This document shows positions 32,749 through 41,430 of a stretch of 64,000 bases of DNA, in pieces. Made by a program: the position numbers and the translations under genes. This DNA comes from an uncultured Blautia sp. (GTDB taxonomy: Bacteria > Bacillota > Clostridia > Lachnospirales > Lachnospiraceae): positions 62,001 to 126,000 of the forward strand of contig NZ_CANTKB010000001.1 in the NCBI RefSeq assembly GCF_947654165.1. Reading direction: 5' to 3'. Within the stretch, counting starts at the first letter, position 1. The number at the start of each line of letters is the position of its first letter. Under the pieces are notes generated by a model, which was not told the DNA's origin, did not search any database, and was given only the letters and a program-made list of their open reading frames with translations.

Positions 32749-33405
32749 TTATTTATCGCTCCCTTCCTTAGTTCCTTTTGTTGGAAGTACTTCGCCATTG
32801 TAGATCCATGCTTTTACGCCAACTTTGCCGTAAGTGGTATCTGCTTCAGCGAAACCATAGTCGATATCAGCTCTTAATGTCTGAAGTGGAATAGTACCTT
32901 CGCTGTAGAACTCTGTACGAGCCATATCAGCACCGCCAAGACGTCCGGATACAGAAGTTTTAATTCCTTTTGCTCCAGCTTTCATTGTTCTTGACATGGT
33001 AGACTTCATGGCACGACGGAAGGAAATACGGTTTTCCAACTGCAATGCAATATTTTCAGCTACTAACTGAGCGTCTTTATCTGGTCTTTTTACTTCTTTG
33101 ATATCAACAACTAATTTTTTATCTGTGAATTTCTGTAATTCAACTTTTACTTTTTCGATCTCTGCTCCGCCTTTACCGATTACAACACCCGGTTTAGCAG
33201 TGTAGATGATGATTTTTACTCTGTCAGATGCTCTTTCGATTTCAATCTTAGAAACACCTGCGCTGTATAATTTCTTTTTCAGGTATGTTCTGATGTTATA
33301 GTCTTCTACTAAGTTATCAGCGAAATCACTTTCAGCATACCATTTGGAATCCCAGTCTTTGATTACTCCGACTCTGAGTCCGTGTGGGTTAACTTTCTGT
33401 CCCAT
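32749..33405 (-). CDS. rpsC: Ribosomal protein S3
   Basis: 218 residues. The KH domain is visible as AKPGVVIGKGGAEIEKVKVEL. The C-terminal half has GRLGGADMARTEFYSEGTIPL. It forms part of the mRNA entry pore with S4 and S5. Confidence 0.97.
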   Translation of the reverse strand: MGQKVNPHGLRVGVIKDWDSKWYAESDFADNLVEDYNIRTYLKKKLYSAGVSKIEIERASDRVKIIIYTAKPGVVIGKGGAEIEKVKVELQKFTDKKLVVDIKEVKRPDKDAQLVAENIALQLENRISFRRAMKSTMSRTMKAGAKGIKTSVSGRLGGADMARTEFYSEGTIPLQTLRADIDYGFAEADTTYGKVGVKAWIYNGEVLPTKGTKEGSDK

Positions 33406-33416
33406 GATACTCCTCC

Positions 33417-33803
33417 TTATCTTTCATCCAATACAACAGTGATATGGCAGTTTCTTTTTTCGATTCTGTAAGCTCTGCCCTGAGCTCTTGGTTTGATTCT
33501 CTTCATTGTAGGAGCTTTGTTAGCGTAGCACTCTGCAATGTAAAGATTCTCCGGATTCATACCGTTGTTGTTTTCTGCGTTTGCAATAGCGGATTCCAGC
33601 AGTTTTTTGATCACGCTGGAAGCGTATCTTGGGTTATATGTTAAGATACCCAGTGCTGTCTGAACATCTTTACCACGAATTACATCCAGTACATAGCAAG
33701 CTTTCTGTACGGACATTCTTGCGTAGGATAATTTTGCAGACGGTCTTGTATCTTTGTTAGCATTTCTTGCTCTTTTAATCTGACTTCTATGTCCTTTTGC
33801 CAT
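33417..33803 (-). CDS. rplV: Ribosomal protein L22
   Basis: 128 residues ending in KPRAQGRAYRIEKRNCHITVVLDE, the beta-hairpin that lines the exit tunnel where macrolides act. No insertion or deletion in the hairpin is apparent. Confidence 0.97.
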   Translation of the reverse strand: MAKGHRSQIKRARNANKDTRPSAKLSYARMSVQKACYVLDVIRGKDVQTALGILTYNPRYASSVIKKLLESAIANAENNNGMNPENLYIAECYANKAPTMKRIKPRAQGRAYRIEKRNCHITVVLDER

Positions 33804-33825
33804 GATAAAAGCCTCCTTTCAAATA

Positions 33826-34107
33826 TTAGCGAACACCTGATTTTTTCTCGTCTTTTCCATGTCCTCTGTATGTTCTGGTTGCAACGAACTCACCGAGTTT
33901 GTGTCCAACCATATCTTCTGTAACATATACTGGCACATGTTTTCTTCCGTCATGAACAGCGATTGTATGTCCAACGAAGGAAGGGAAAATTGTGGAACGA
34001 CGTGACCAGGTCTTAATAACTGTCTTATTGCCGGCAGCATTCATAGCGTCTACTTTTTTCAGTAAGCTTTCATCTGCGAACGGTCCTTTTTTTAATGAAC
34101 GAGCCAT
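33826..34107 (-). CDS. rpsS: Ribosomal protein S19
   Basis: 93 residues beginning ARSLKKGPFADESLLKKV, with WSRRSTIFPSFVGHTIAVHDG. It binds the 30S head beside S13. Confidence 0.97.
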   Translation of the reverse strand: MARSLKKGPFADESLLKKVDAMNAAGNKTVIKTWSRRSTIFPSFVGHTIAVHDGRKHVPVYVTEDMVGHKLGEFVATRTYRGHGKDEKKSGVR

Positions 34108-34121
34108 TGTCTTACCTCCTA

Positions 34122-34967
34122 CTATTTAGATAATGTTTTACCATCTCTTCTTCTTACAATTAACTTGTTAGACTGTTTGTTTTTCTTTCTTGTCTTCAAG
34201 CCAAGAGCCGGTTTGCCCCATGGTGTGCTTGGACCTGGACGTCCGATACCGGTCTTACCTTCACCACCACCGTGTGGATGGTCATTCGGGTTCATAACAG
34301 AACCACGAACAGTAGGTCTGATACCCATGTGACGTTTACGTCCTGCTTTACCAATGTTGATAAGGCTGTGCTCGCCATTTCCTACAACGCCGATAGAAGC
34401 GCGGCAGTTTAATGGAACCATTCTCATTTCACCAGATGGCAGACGAAGTGTTGCATATTTTCCTTCTTTTGCCATTAACTGTGCTCCGTTACCAGCGGAA
34501 CGAACTAACTGTCCGCCTTTTCCAGGGTACAGCTCAATGTTGTGTACCATAGTACCAACAGGAATTTCAGATAAAGGTAAGCAGTTACCTGGTCTAACTT
34601 CTGCTTCAGGTCCGTTCATGATCTTCATGCCAACCTTTAATCCTTCAGGAGCTAAGATGTATGCTTTCTCACCGTCAGCGTATGCGATAAGAGCAATGTT
34701 AGCTGTTCTGTTTGGATCGTACTCGATGGTCTTAACTGTTGCAGGAATTCCATCTTTTCTTCTCTTGAAGTCTACCAGTCTGTATTTTCTTCTGTTTCCG
34801 CCTCCGCGGTGTCTAACTGTGATTTTACCCTGATTATTACGTCCAGCATTTTTATTTAATGACACAACCAGAGATTTTTCTGGTGTAGATGTTGTGATTT
34901 CAGAGAAATCAGAACCTGTCATGTGTCTTCTGGAAGGTGTATATGGGCTGTATGATTTAATTCCCAT
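34122..34967 (-). CDS. rplB: Ribosomal protein L2
   Basis: 281 residues from the ATG at 34967 (AGGAGAGACAGTA upstream). A start six codons earlier would extend it without homology. The C-terminus has MNPNDHPHGGGEGKTGIGRP, with the His conserved at the peptidyl-transferase centre. A 205-bp gap with a repeat lies upstream, before rplW. Confidence 0.97.
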   Translation of the reverse strand: MGIKSYSPYTPSRRHMTGSDFSEITTSTPEKSLVVSLNKNAGRNNQGKITVRHRGGGNRRKYRLVDFKRRKDGIPATVKTIEYDPNRTANIALIAYADGEKAYILAPEGLKVGMKIMNGPEAEVRPGNCLPLSEIPVGTMVHNIELYPGKGGQLVRSAGNGAQLMAKEGKYATLRLPSGEMRMVPLNCRASIGVVGNGEHSLINIGKAGRKRHMGIRPTVRGSVMNPNDHPHGGGEGKTGIGRPGPSTPWGKPALGLKTRKKNKQSNKLIVRRRDGKTLSK

Positions 34968-35078
34968 TACTGTCTCTCCTTTCATAACTGCCAGGCATGC
35001 AACATGCCCTGGCGTTTCTTTGCCGCAGCCGAATATCGGATTATTATTTCTCGACTGCTCAGTTTCTATATTTTTATC

Positions 35079-35134
35079 GGTATGTTCACTCAGCTAAACT
35101 CAGCATTCGCTCACGCTCAGCTTCGTTAAGGTTC
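35079..35134. repeat. Intergenic repeat element, copy B (rplB-rplW gap)
   Basis: On the minus strand it begins GAACCTTAACGAA and ends GAACATACC, like copy A at 30238-30305. A CCAGGCATG/CATGCCCTGG-type inverted repeat lies closer to rplB. The 223-bp gap (34968-35190) holds no gene. Confidence 0.5.
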
Positions 35135-35190
35135 GGGAAGGGCGTTCTCACTAAATTCGGCTTTGCCTCATTAAGTGTTCACAGCCAGTC

Positions 35191-35490
35191 TTATAATCCC
35201 TCAAAAATCTCAATATCTTTGCTGTCTTCTGTTAATGTAACAATTGCTTTCTTTGTTTTAGCAGTTTTTCCAAAAGTCATACCGCGTCTTTTTGTTTTTC
35301 CGTCTAAGTTCATGGTGTTTACGGATTTAACTTTTGTTCCTTCGAACATTTTTTCAACAGCTTCTTTGATCATAGTTTTGTTTGCATCTGTGTGAACTAA
35401 GAAAGTATATTTTTTCTCGCCCATGGCAGCCATACTTTTTTCAGTCACAACTGGTTTCAGGATTACATCATAATACTTTACGTTTGCCAT
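35191..35490 (-). CDS. rplW: Ribosomal protein L23
   Basis: 99 residues beginning ANVKYYDVILKPVVTEKSM. It sits at the exit tunnel and docks trigger factor and SRP. The start overlaps the rplD stop by one base. Confidence 0.97.
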   Translation of the reverse strand: MANVKYYDVILKPVVTEKSMAAMGEKKYTFLVHTDANKTMIKEAVEKMFEGTKVKSVNTMNLDGKTKRRGMTFGKTAKTKKAIVTLTEDSKDIEIFEGL

Positions 35491-36110
35491 TATGCGTATA
35501 CCTCCTCGATTGCTGCTGCAGAAGCTTTTGTTAAGATTACAGTGTTGTATTTCAGTACATCATATACATTGATTGTATTTGGAAGTGCTGTAACAACGTC
35601 TGGAATGTTTCTTGCAGATAATACTACATTTGCATCATTGTCAGCTAAAACTACCATTGCTTTAGAAACATTTAAGTTATTTAAAACATTCTGCATTGCT
35701 TTTGTCTTAACTTCATCAAATTTCAGCTCGTCCAGAACGATTAATTTATTTTCCTGAACTCTGCTTGTAAGAGCGGATTTAAGTGCTGCTCTTCTTTCTT
35801 TTTTGTTCATTTTTACAGAGTAGTCTCTCGGTGTTGGAGCAAATACAACTCCGCCGCCTGTCCACTGTGGAGCTCTTGTTGATCCCTGTCTAGCATGACC
35901 GGTTCCTTTCTGTCTCCAAGGTTTTCTTCCGCCTCCGGAAACTTCAGAACGTGTTTTCGCTTTCTGTGTTCCCTGACGATTATTTGCAAGCTGGCGTACA
36001 ACAGCTAAATGCACTAAGTGTTCGTTGACTTCAACACCAAACACTGCATCGTTTAATTCCATTGTTCCAACTTCTTTGCCTTCCATATTATAAACAGATA
36101 CGTTTGCCAT
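35490..36110 (-). CDS. rplD: Ribosomal protein L4
   Basis: 206 residues. The internal extended loop KTRSEVSGGGRKPWRQKGTG that reaches the exit tunnel is intact. In some bacteria L4 represses its own operon through the leader; whether that occurs here is unknown. Confidence 0.97.
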   Translation of the reverse strand: MANVSVYNMEGKEVGTMELNDAVFGVEVNEHLVHLAVVRQLANNRQGTQKAKTRSEVSGGGRKPWRQKGTGHARQGSTRAPQWTGGGVVFAPTPRDYSVKMNKKERRAALKSALTSRVQENKLIVLDELKFDEVKTKAMQNVLNNLNVSKAMVVLADNDANVVLSARNIPDVVTALPNTINVYDVLKYNTVILTKASAAAIEEVYA

Positions 36111-36139
36111 TTTATGTGGTCCTCCTTTCCAACGAAAAC

Positions 36140-36769
36140 TTATTTGCCGCTTTTCACTGTTTCTTTAACTGTAACTAAGGATTTCTTTGGTCCCGGAACT
36201 GCGCCTTTAACTAACAGTAAGTTGTTTTCAGCGTCAACTCTTACAACTTCCAGATTCTGAACAGTTACTTTTACATGTCCCATATGTCCTGGCATTCTTT
36301 TTCCTTTGAATACTTTGGATGGGTCAGAACATGCACCGTTGGAACCCGCATGACGATGGTATTTAGAACCGTGAGCCATAGGTCCTCTGGACTGTCCGTG
36401 TCTCTTGATAGCACCCTGGAATCCTTTACCTTTGCTGATTGCAGTAACGTCGATCTTGTCGCCTGCTGCAAAGATTTCAGCTTTGATTTCCTGTCCTAAT
36501 TCGTATTCGCCTTCTAATTTGAATTCTCTTACGAATCTCTTGCAGGATACACCAGCTTTTTCAAAGTGGCCTTTCATTGGTTTGTTTACAAGAGCTTCTC
36601 TCTTGTCGCCATAACCAACCTGTACTGCTTCATAACCATCGTTGTCCATGGTTTTGATCTGTGTTACTACACAAGGACCAGCCTGCAATACAGTTACTGG
36701 AGTTAAAACTCCGTCTTCGTTGAAGATTTGAGTCATTCCGACTTTAGTAGCTAAGATTGCTTTCTTCAT
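36140..36769 (-). CDS. rplC: Ribosomal protein L3
   Basis: 209 residues starting at the ATG with AGGAGGT upstream (an upstream in-frame start adds 20 unrelated residues). KKAILATKVGMTQIF and MAHGSKYHRHAGSNG are typical. L3 reaches into the peptidyl-transferase region. Confidence 0.97.
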   Translation of the reverse strand: MKKAILATKVGMTQIFNEDGVLTPVTVLQAGPCVVTQIKTMDNDGYEAVQVGYGDKREALVNKPMKGHFEKAGVSCKRFVREFKLEGEYELGQEIKAEIFAAGDKIDVTAISKGKGFQGAIKRHGQSRGPMAHGSKYHRHAGSNGACSDPSKVFKGKRMPGHMGHVKVTVQNLEVVRVDAENNLLLVKGAVPGPKKSLVTVKETVKSGK

Positions 36770-36899
36770 TTTTTTACCTCCTGTGAATCTACAGCGGATT
36801 ACACTGTGATGTGCAATCATCCTAGACAAACAGTCGATACATTCCTATATCAACCTTGTAAGGATAATCTCTTCATTTTAAACAGAATTTATATAAAAA

Positions 36900-37217
36900 T
36901 TATTTCTGTTTCATTTTGATGTCGATATATACACCAGCCGGCATTTCTAATCTTGCCAGAGCGTCAACAGTTTTCTGTGTTGGTGCAATGATATCGATAA
37001 GTCTTTTGTGAGTTCTCTGTTCGAACTGTTCTCTGGAGTCTTTGTATTTGTGAACCGCACGCAAGATGGTTACTACTTCTTTTTTAGTAGGAAGTGGAAC
37101 CGGTCCGCTAACAGTTGCTCCGTTCTTCTTAACAGTTTCGATAATTTTGCCTGCTGATGCATCTACTAACTGATGATCATAAGCTTTTAAAGTGATTCTC
37201 ATTACTTGACTTGCCAT
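36900..37217 (-). CDS. rpsJ: Ribosomal protein S10
   Basis: 105 residues beginning MASQVMRITLKAYDHQLVDAS, with RTHKRLIDIIAPTQKTVDAL. S10 binds 16S rRNA and also pairs with NusB in antitermination complexes. It heads the S10-spc operon after a leader of about 225 nt, with an AGGAGGAG ribosome site. Confidence 0.97.
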   Translation of the reverse strand: MASQVMRITLKAYDHQLVDASAGKIIETVKKNGATVSGPVPLPTKKEVVTILRAVHKYKDSREQFEQRTHKRLIDIIAPTQKTVDALARLEMPAGVYIDIKMKQK

Positions 37218-37443
37218 AAAAAAAGTCTCCTCCTATTCGCACTTTTAATTAGCACGACAAGCGGCGACTGTACACATTCCCGTGTGTGTCATCTTGACTC
37301 TGCACACACTCCCACCCCGTAGTGGTACGTCTTTAGATGTAATACAGTGACTTGTCGTCAGTTTCCTAACTTGACATTCGCTCCACGGAAAACCTGACTT
37401 TGTGTCAGCAACCTCGCGCTTCATAGCTATCATGTCACAGCAC
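37218..37443 (-). promoter_or_regulatory. Long 5' leader of the S10 operon
   Basis: About 225 nt separate the predicted transcription start from rpsJ. The leader contains several GTGTGT/ACACAC complementary segments (for example around 37277-37310) and a GACGACAAG/CTTGTCGTC pair, so it can fold extensively. It is a candidate site for ribosomal-protein feedback. No named leader class was recognised, and no U-tailed terminator is visible. Confidence 0.5.
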
Positions 37444-37448
37444 TTAGT

Positions 37449-37477
37449 AGTATATACGAAGTCTTTCTATATTGCAA
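37449..37477 (-). promoter_or_regulatory. Promoter of the S10-spc operon
   Basis: Minus strand: -35 TTGCAA (37472-37477), 17-bp spacer, -10 TATACT (37449-37454). Both hexamers are near consensus and the spacing is ideal, preceded by an A/T tract that could act as an UP element. Confidence 0.85.
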
Positions 37478-37502
37478 GTACTTTTTTTGTTTTTTTTCAA
37501 AA

Positions 37503-37530
37503 ACAAAAGAGAGACTGGTTTCCCAGCCTC
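37503..37530 (-). terminator. Terminator upstream of the S10 promoter
   Basis: GAGGCTGG and CCAGTCTC pair around a GAAA tetraloop, followed on the minus strand by TCTTTTGTTTTTG. It ends the transcript of the gene at 37545-38732. Confidence 0.8.
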
Positions 37531-37544
37531 CCCTTTCTCATTTC

Positions 37545-38732
37545 TTATAGAATATCTGAATAATCAAGAAGTGTTACTTCATTTTCTTTATCCTTTTTCA
37601 CTTCCGGTTTTTCACCTGCTGCCTCTGCTTTTGCAAGAAGTTCTTCTAAAGAAGGCATTTTAGGAACTGCATTGACATTCACAGGAATTTCTTCCTGCAC
37701 CGGAGAAATCTCTTCCACCGGATCTGCAGGACTTTCTTCCGGTGTTTCCAGTTCTGTTTCTTCTGTCTCGATTTCCTGACTTGCTTCTTCCGGAATCTCT
37801 TCCTGTTCAAGATGTTCCGGTGCATTCATTTGGGAAACTCCTAATGCTATAGAAGACATCGCTTCTTTCATCGCCTCGTCAAATTCCTGAAGTTCTTCCT
37901 CTTTTTGTTCTTCCCTGAATGTCCCTTCCTCTTCAGGAACAGGTTTTGCTTCTATTTCTTCAGAGGATTCTTCCTCTTCTTCCAGAAGACCTTTTTCCTC
38001 CAGTTTACGACGACGTTTCTCTTCTTTTTTCAGACGGCGGCGTTCCTTACGGCTTAACTCTTCTTCCTCGTCCTCCTCATCGTCTTCGTATTCTTCTTCA
38101 TCTTCTGCTTCTTTCAGACGGCGTTTTTCTTCTTTGCGACGACGTTTTTCTTCTTTTTTCAAACGACGGCGTTCCTTACGGCTTAATTCTTCTTCCTCGT
38201 CCTCTTCATCGTCTTCGCTTTCTTCCTCGTCCTCATCGTCATCTTCCTCATCCTCGTCATCATCTTTTCGCCAGAGTTCTGACAGGATAAAGAGAATAAT
38301 CAGAAAAACAATACCAAGACCGATCACGATCAATCCCTCTTTGCTCTGAAGAGCAATCGCTGCGTATCCGATAAACGGAATTACAACTGCTACCTTAGGC
38401 ACAGATTTCTGCAAAGTAACAACTTCTGCATCACTGTTTTTGCTGTAAGGGTCTTTTACTTCATATGCCCCTGCACTGGCATCCATATCTGTGATTTCAT
38501 ATACATAGGTACTGGAACCTTCGCTGTAGATGATTCGGTCTTTCTTTTTCAGATCCTTTACCTTGATTTCTTTTCCATACGCAACGGACCCAACCGGAAG
38601 ATTTGTCTCCGTATCGGTATTATCATTCATGACGGTATCGATTCCCGCAAAGGGAGGTAACAAAAGTGCAGCCGCTACGATTATGGAGAAGAGAACCACC
38701 AGGTTCACAATTACTTTCAAAAATTTTGACAT
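37545..38732 (-). CDS. Membrane protein with signal-peptidase-like segment and charged repeat tail
   Basis: The start at 38732 (395 aa) gives a signal or membrane helix at once (FLKVIVNLVVLFSIIVAAALLLPP). The next 100 residues (LPVGSVAYGKEIKVKDLKKKDRIIY) resemble the beta fold of SipW-type signal peptidases, but no catalytic Ser/Lys pair is evident. After a second helix (VIGLGIVFLIILFILSELW) the tail is almost purely Asp/Glu and Lys/Arg and carries a duplicated block (EEEELSRKERRRLKKEEKRR). The final third is Glu- and Pro-rich. Function unknown. Confidence 0.75.
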   Translation of the reverse strand: MSKFLKVIVNLVVLFSIIVAAALLLPPFAGIDTVMNDNTDTETNLPVGSVAYGKEIKVKDLKKKDRIIYSEGSSTYVYEITDMDASAGAYEVKDPYSKNSDAEVVTLQKSVPKVAVVIPFIGYAAIALQSKEGLIVIGLGIVFLIILFILSELWRKDDDEDEEDDDEDEEESEDDEEDEEEELSRKERRRLKKEEKRRRKEEKRRLKEAEDEEEYEDDEEDEEEELSRKERRRLKKEEKRRRKLEEKGLLEEEEESSEEIEAKPVPEEEGTFREEQKEEELQEFDEAMKEAMSSIALGVSQMNAPEHLEQEEIPEEASQEIETEETELETPEESPADPVEEISPVQEEIPVNVNAVPKMPSLEELLAKAEAAGEKPEVKKDKENEVTLLDYSDIL

Positions 38733-38819
38733 TTGTGTACTCCTTACTTCACATCTCACTGTTATTGTTTCGTATTTGCATTTATCTTAACATTTTTCAG
38801 CGAAGATGTATAGAGTCAA

Positions 38820-40193
38820 TTACATATTTTGAAGAAACGCACAGTATCCTCTATATGCCTCGTAAATATCTACTTTACTTGTGATTTCCCACGGAGCATG
38901 CATATTCAACACAGCCACACCGCAGTCAATTACTTCCATATTATAGTTTGCCAGAATATAGGCAATGGTTCCGCCGCCGCCCTGGTCTACCTTTCCAAGC
39001 TCTGCTGTCTGGAAAGCAACCTGTCCTTCATCCATCACTTTACGAAGTCTTGCGATGTATTCAGCATTGGCATCATTTGATCCACCCTTACCTCTGGAGC
39101 CTGTATATTTATTAAAAGTAAGTCCATGTCCTAAATAAGCGGAATTTTTCTTTTCCATCACTTCCGGGAAGTTCGGATCAAAAGCTGCACTTACATCTGA
39201 TGAAAGCATCATTGAATTTTTCAGAGCACGTCTCAATGCAAGTTCACTGTACTGTCCGCACGCATTCATCACTTCTGCAGTTGTATTTTCGAAAAATCTG
39301 GACTGCATTCCAGTTGCTCCTACACTTCCGATTTCTTCCTTATCTACTAAAAGGCACACAGAGGTATAAGTCACATTTTCCTGCTCCAGAATAGCTGCAA
39401 AGGACGGATAAGAGCACACACGGTCATCCTGTCCGTATCCCATGATCATACTTCTGTCCAAACCAAAGTCTCTTGCTGCTCCAGCAGGTACTACTTCGAA
39501 TTCAGCAGAAAGGAAATCATCTTCCTCCATGCCGTACTTTTCTTTTAAAATAGTAAGGATCTGTGCTTTAACAGGTTCCTCTTCTTCTCCTTCCAGAGGA
39601 ATACTTCCCACCAGAACATTCAGATTTTCTCCTTCGATCACTTCTGCAGCCGTTTTCTGAAGCTGTTTCTGTGAAAGATGAATCAGAAGGTCTGAAATAC
39701 CAAGTACCGGATCTGCCGGATCCTCTCCGATCACTACCGGAACAACTTCTCCGTCTTTTTTCGCTACTGTACCATGGAGTGCCATCGGAAGAGTCACCCA
39801 CTGGTATTTCTTTACACCGCCGTAGTAGTGTGTATCCAAAAGAGCCAGTTCCTGATCTTCATAGAGAGGATTCTGCTTTAAATCTAATCTCGGAGAGTCA
39901 ATATGTGCTCCCAGAATTCTCATTCCCTTTTCAATAGGTTCTTCTCCGATCAAATAAAGGGCAAGACCTTTTCCCATATTGTTTGCATAAACTTTATCAC
40001 CTGCTTTTAATGCAGTACCTTGTTCCATAATTTCATCAATATTACGATAACCTGCTTTTTCTGCCTGCTGTACCATTTCTGTCACACATTCACGTTCAGT
40101 CTTGCAAGCACTTATAAACTGTTTATAATCTTCACAAAAAGTAAATACATCTTTTTTATCTGCATATTTTTTCCATGCATTCTCTGTCTTCAT
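38820..40193 (-). CDS. M18 family aminopeptidase
   Basis: 457 residues of the aminopeptidase I/M18 family, cytosolic zinc enzymes that trim acidic or neutral N-terminal residues from peptides. Metal-site motifs are present: GAHIDSPRLDLK near residue 95, DNRV-like QDDRVCSYPS and LVDKEEIGSVGATG. The C-terminus has the late conserved His (LNMHAPWEITSKVD). It is transcribed from its own promoter, divergent from the GNAT gene. Confidence 0.9.
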   Translation of the reverse strand: MKTENAWKKYADKKDVFTFCEDYKQFISACKTERECVTEMVQQAEKAGYRNIDEIMEQGTALKAGDKVYANNMGKGLALYLIGEEPIEKGMRILGAHIDSPRLDLKQNPLYEDQELALLDTHYYGGVKKYQWVTLPMALHGTVAKKDGEVVPVVIGEDPADPVLGISDLLIHLSQKQLQKTAAEVIEGENLNVLVGSIPLEGEEEEPVKAQILTILKEKYGMEEDDFLSAEFEVVPAGAARDFGLDRSMIMGYGQDDRVCSYPSFAAILEQENVTYTSVCLLVDKEEIGSVGATGMQSRFFENTTAEVMNACGQYSELALRRALKNSMMLSSDVSAAFDPNFPEVMEKKNSAYLGHGLTFNKYTGSRGKGGSNDANAEYIARLRKVMDEGQVAFQTAELGKVDQGGGGTIAYILANYNMEVIDCGVAVLNMHAPWEITSKVDIYEAYRGYCAFLQNM

Positions 40194-40235
40194 ACTCTAT
40201 ACCTCCTAAGTATTTTACCTTTTTCTCCCTGACTG

Positions 40236-40264
40236 AATATAACACAACTTGCATCAGATTGCAA
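40236..40264 (-). promoter_or_regulatory. Promoter of the M18 aminopeptidase gene
   Basis: -35 TTGCAA (40259-40264), 17-bp spacer, -10 TATATT (40236-40241) on the minus strand. It overlaps the divergent promoter for the gene at 40317. Confidence 0.75.
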
Positions 40265-40277
40265 GGCAGGTTATAAT
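40249..40277 (+). promoter_or_regulatory. Promoter of the GNAT gene
   Basis: -35 TTGCAT (40249-40254), 17-bp spacer, -10 TATAAT (40272-40277), 40 bp before the start codon. It shares bases with the opposing promoter, so the two may compete. Confidence 0.8.
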
Positions 40278-40316
40278 ACGTAACAGTTCTTAAACCCACA
40301 AAAAGGCGGTATTCTT

Positions 40317-41099
40317 ATGAGAAATCAAATTAAAATTGTAGAAGACTTGTCGCTGAACGCCTGGCCTTCTCACCAAATGCAGATTTATGATGGATGGATT
40401 CTGCGTTTTTCCTATTTTTACACTCATCGCACTAATTGCATTGAGCAGATCGGACCTTCTTCCATCCCATTAGAAGACAAACTGGATTACTGTGAAGAAA
40501 TCTACAGAAAATGGGGCACGCCTGCCATTTATAAAATAAACCCTTTGCTTGACAGTTCCTTTGATCAGAAGCTTACAGAGAGGGGTTACCATATTGCACA
40601 CATCACGGAAGTCATGGCCATGAGTCTTATCCAACATAAACCGGCACCACCTTCTGACAGGGTGATTCTGAGAAAAAAAATCTCTCCCGCCTGGTTAAAT
40701 GCCCTGTTTGATATGAAAGGTACCGTGAATCAAATACACCGCTCTATTGTTCCTTCCATGTATGCAGCGATTCCAAAGGATACCATTGCTGCTTATGTTT
40801 ATGATGGTGACAAGATTGTAGGAACCGGACTTGGAATTCTTGACAGAGACTATATCGGGCTTTATGCCATTCATGTTCATCAGGCTTATCGGGGACAGGG
40901 TCTTGGTCATGACATCTGCCGTTCCATTTTAGATGCCTCTATGGAATATGGCGCTTCCTCTGCCTATCTGCAGGTAGTCAAAGGGAACACACCTGCAAAG
41001 ACCCTTTATACCGCCCTTGGATTTCAGGATTTCTACACTTACTGGTTTCGCCAGCAGTATCCTATTTCTGCCGCAGACAATCATCCCTCAGAAATGTGA
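40317..41099 (+). CDS. GNAT family N-acetyltransferase
   Basis: 260 residues with the start preceded by AAGGCGG. The C-terminal half has the acetyl-CoA binding motif VHQAYRGQGLGHDICRSIL followed by YLQVVKGNTPAKTLYTALGF. The N-terminal half (LSLNAWPSHQMQIYDGWILRFS) is typical of a two-lobed GNAT subfamily common in Clostridia. The substrate is unknown. It is one of only three plus-strand genes in the window. Confidence 0.85.
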   Translation: MRNQIKIVEDLSLNAWPSHQMQIYDGWILRFSYFYTHRTNCIEQIGPSSIPLEDKLDYCEEIYRKWGTPAIYKINPLLDSSFDQKLTERGYHIAHITEVMAMSLIQHKPAPPSDRVILRKKISPAWLNALFDMKGTVNQIHRSIVPSMYAAIPKDTIAAYVYDGDKIVGTGLGILDRDYIGLYAIHVHQAYRGQGLGHDICRSILDASMEYGASSAYLQVVKGNTPAKTLYTALGFQDFYTYWFRQQYPISAADNHPSEM

Positions 41100-41111
41100 T
41101 GCTGCGAATAC

Positions 41112-41158
41112 AAAAAGGGAGCCTTTTCCAAACATTTCGAAAAAGACTCCCTTTTTTA
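41112..41158. terminator. Bidirectional terminator
   Basis: AAAAAGGGAG pairs with CTCCCTTTTTT, extended by inner CTTTTTC/GAAAAAG arms. It separates the convergent GNAT gene and the HPr-like gene. Confidence 0.8.
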
Positions 41159-41169
41159 TTTCTTTTCTA

Positions 41170-41430
41170 TCATTCTGAACGGTTACTCAAGTATTCTTCA
41201 ATACTCTTCATTGCTTCCTCTTCATCTGCCCCGTCTACAGAGACAGTGACACTTTCACCTGTATCCAATCCCAGACTCATCATTCCCATGATGCTTTTCG
41301 CATTGACCTTTCTCTCTTCACTCTCCAGATAAATATTACTTACATACTGGCTGGCAACCTGTACAAGCATTGCAATCGGTCTTGCTTCCAGACCATTTGA
41401 AATTCCGATGGTAATTGGTTTTCTGATCAT
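41170..41430 (-). CDS. HPr-like protein without the active-site His (Crh-like)
   Basis: 86 residues with the HPr fold. The usual GLHARP motif reads GLEARPIAMLVQVAS, so the phosphorylated His is Glu (codon GAA) and PTS phosphotransfer should be impossible. The regulatory serine region is kept (VNAKSIMGMMSLGLDTGE). This resembles Crh of Bacillus, which acts through Ser phosphorylation by HPr kinase in catabolite control. It is the last gene of the murB-rapZ-whiA group. Confidence 0.88.
   Translation of the reverse strand: MIRKPITIGISNGLEARPIAMLVQVASQYVSNIYLESEERKVNAKSIMGMMSLGLDTGESVTVSVDGADEEEAMKSIEEYLSNRSE

Noticed and set aside
35041..35180. Possible tRNA in the rplB-rplW gap (GGTTCGG-like loop)
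   Set aside because: No acceptor stem or anticodon arm can be drawn around the T-loop-like bases.
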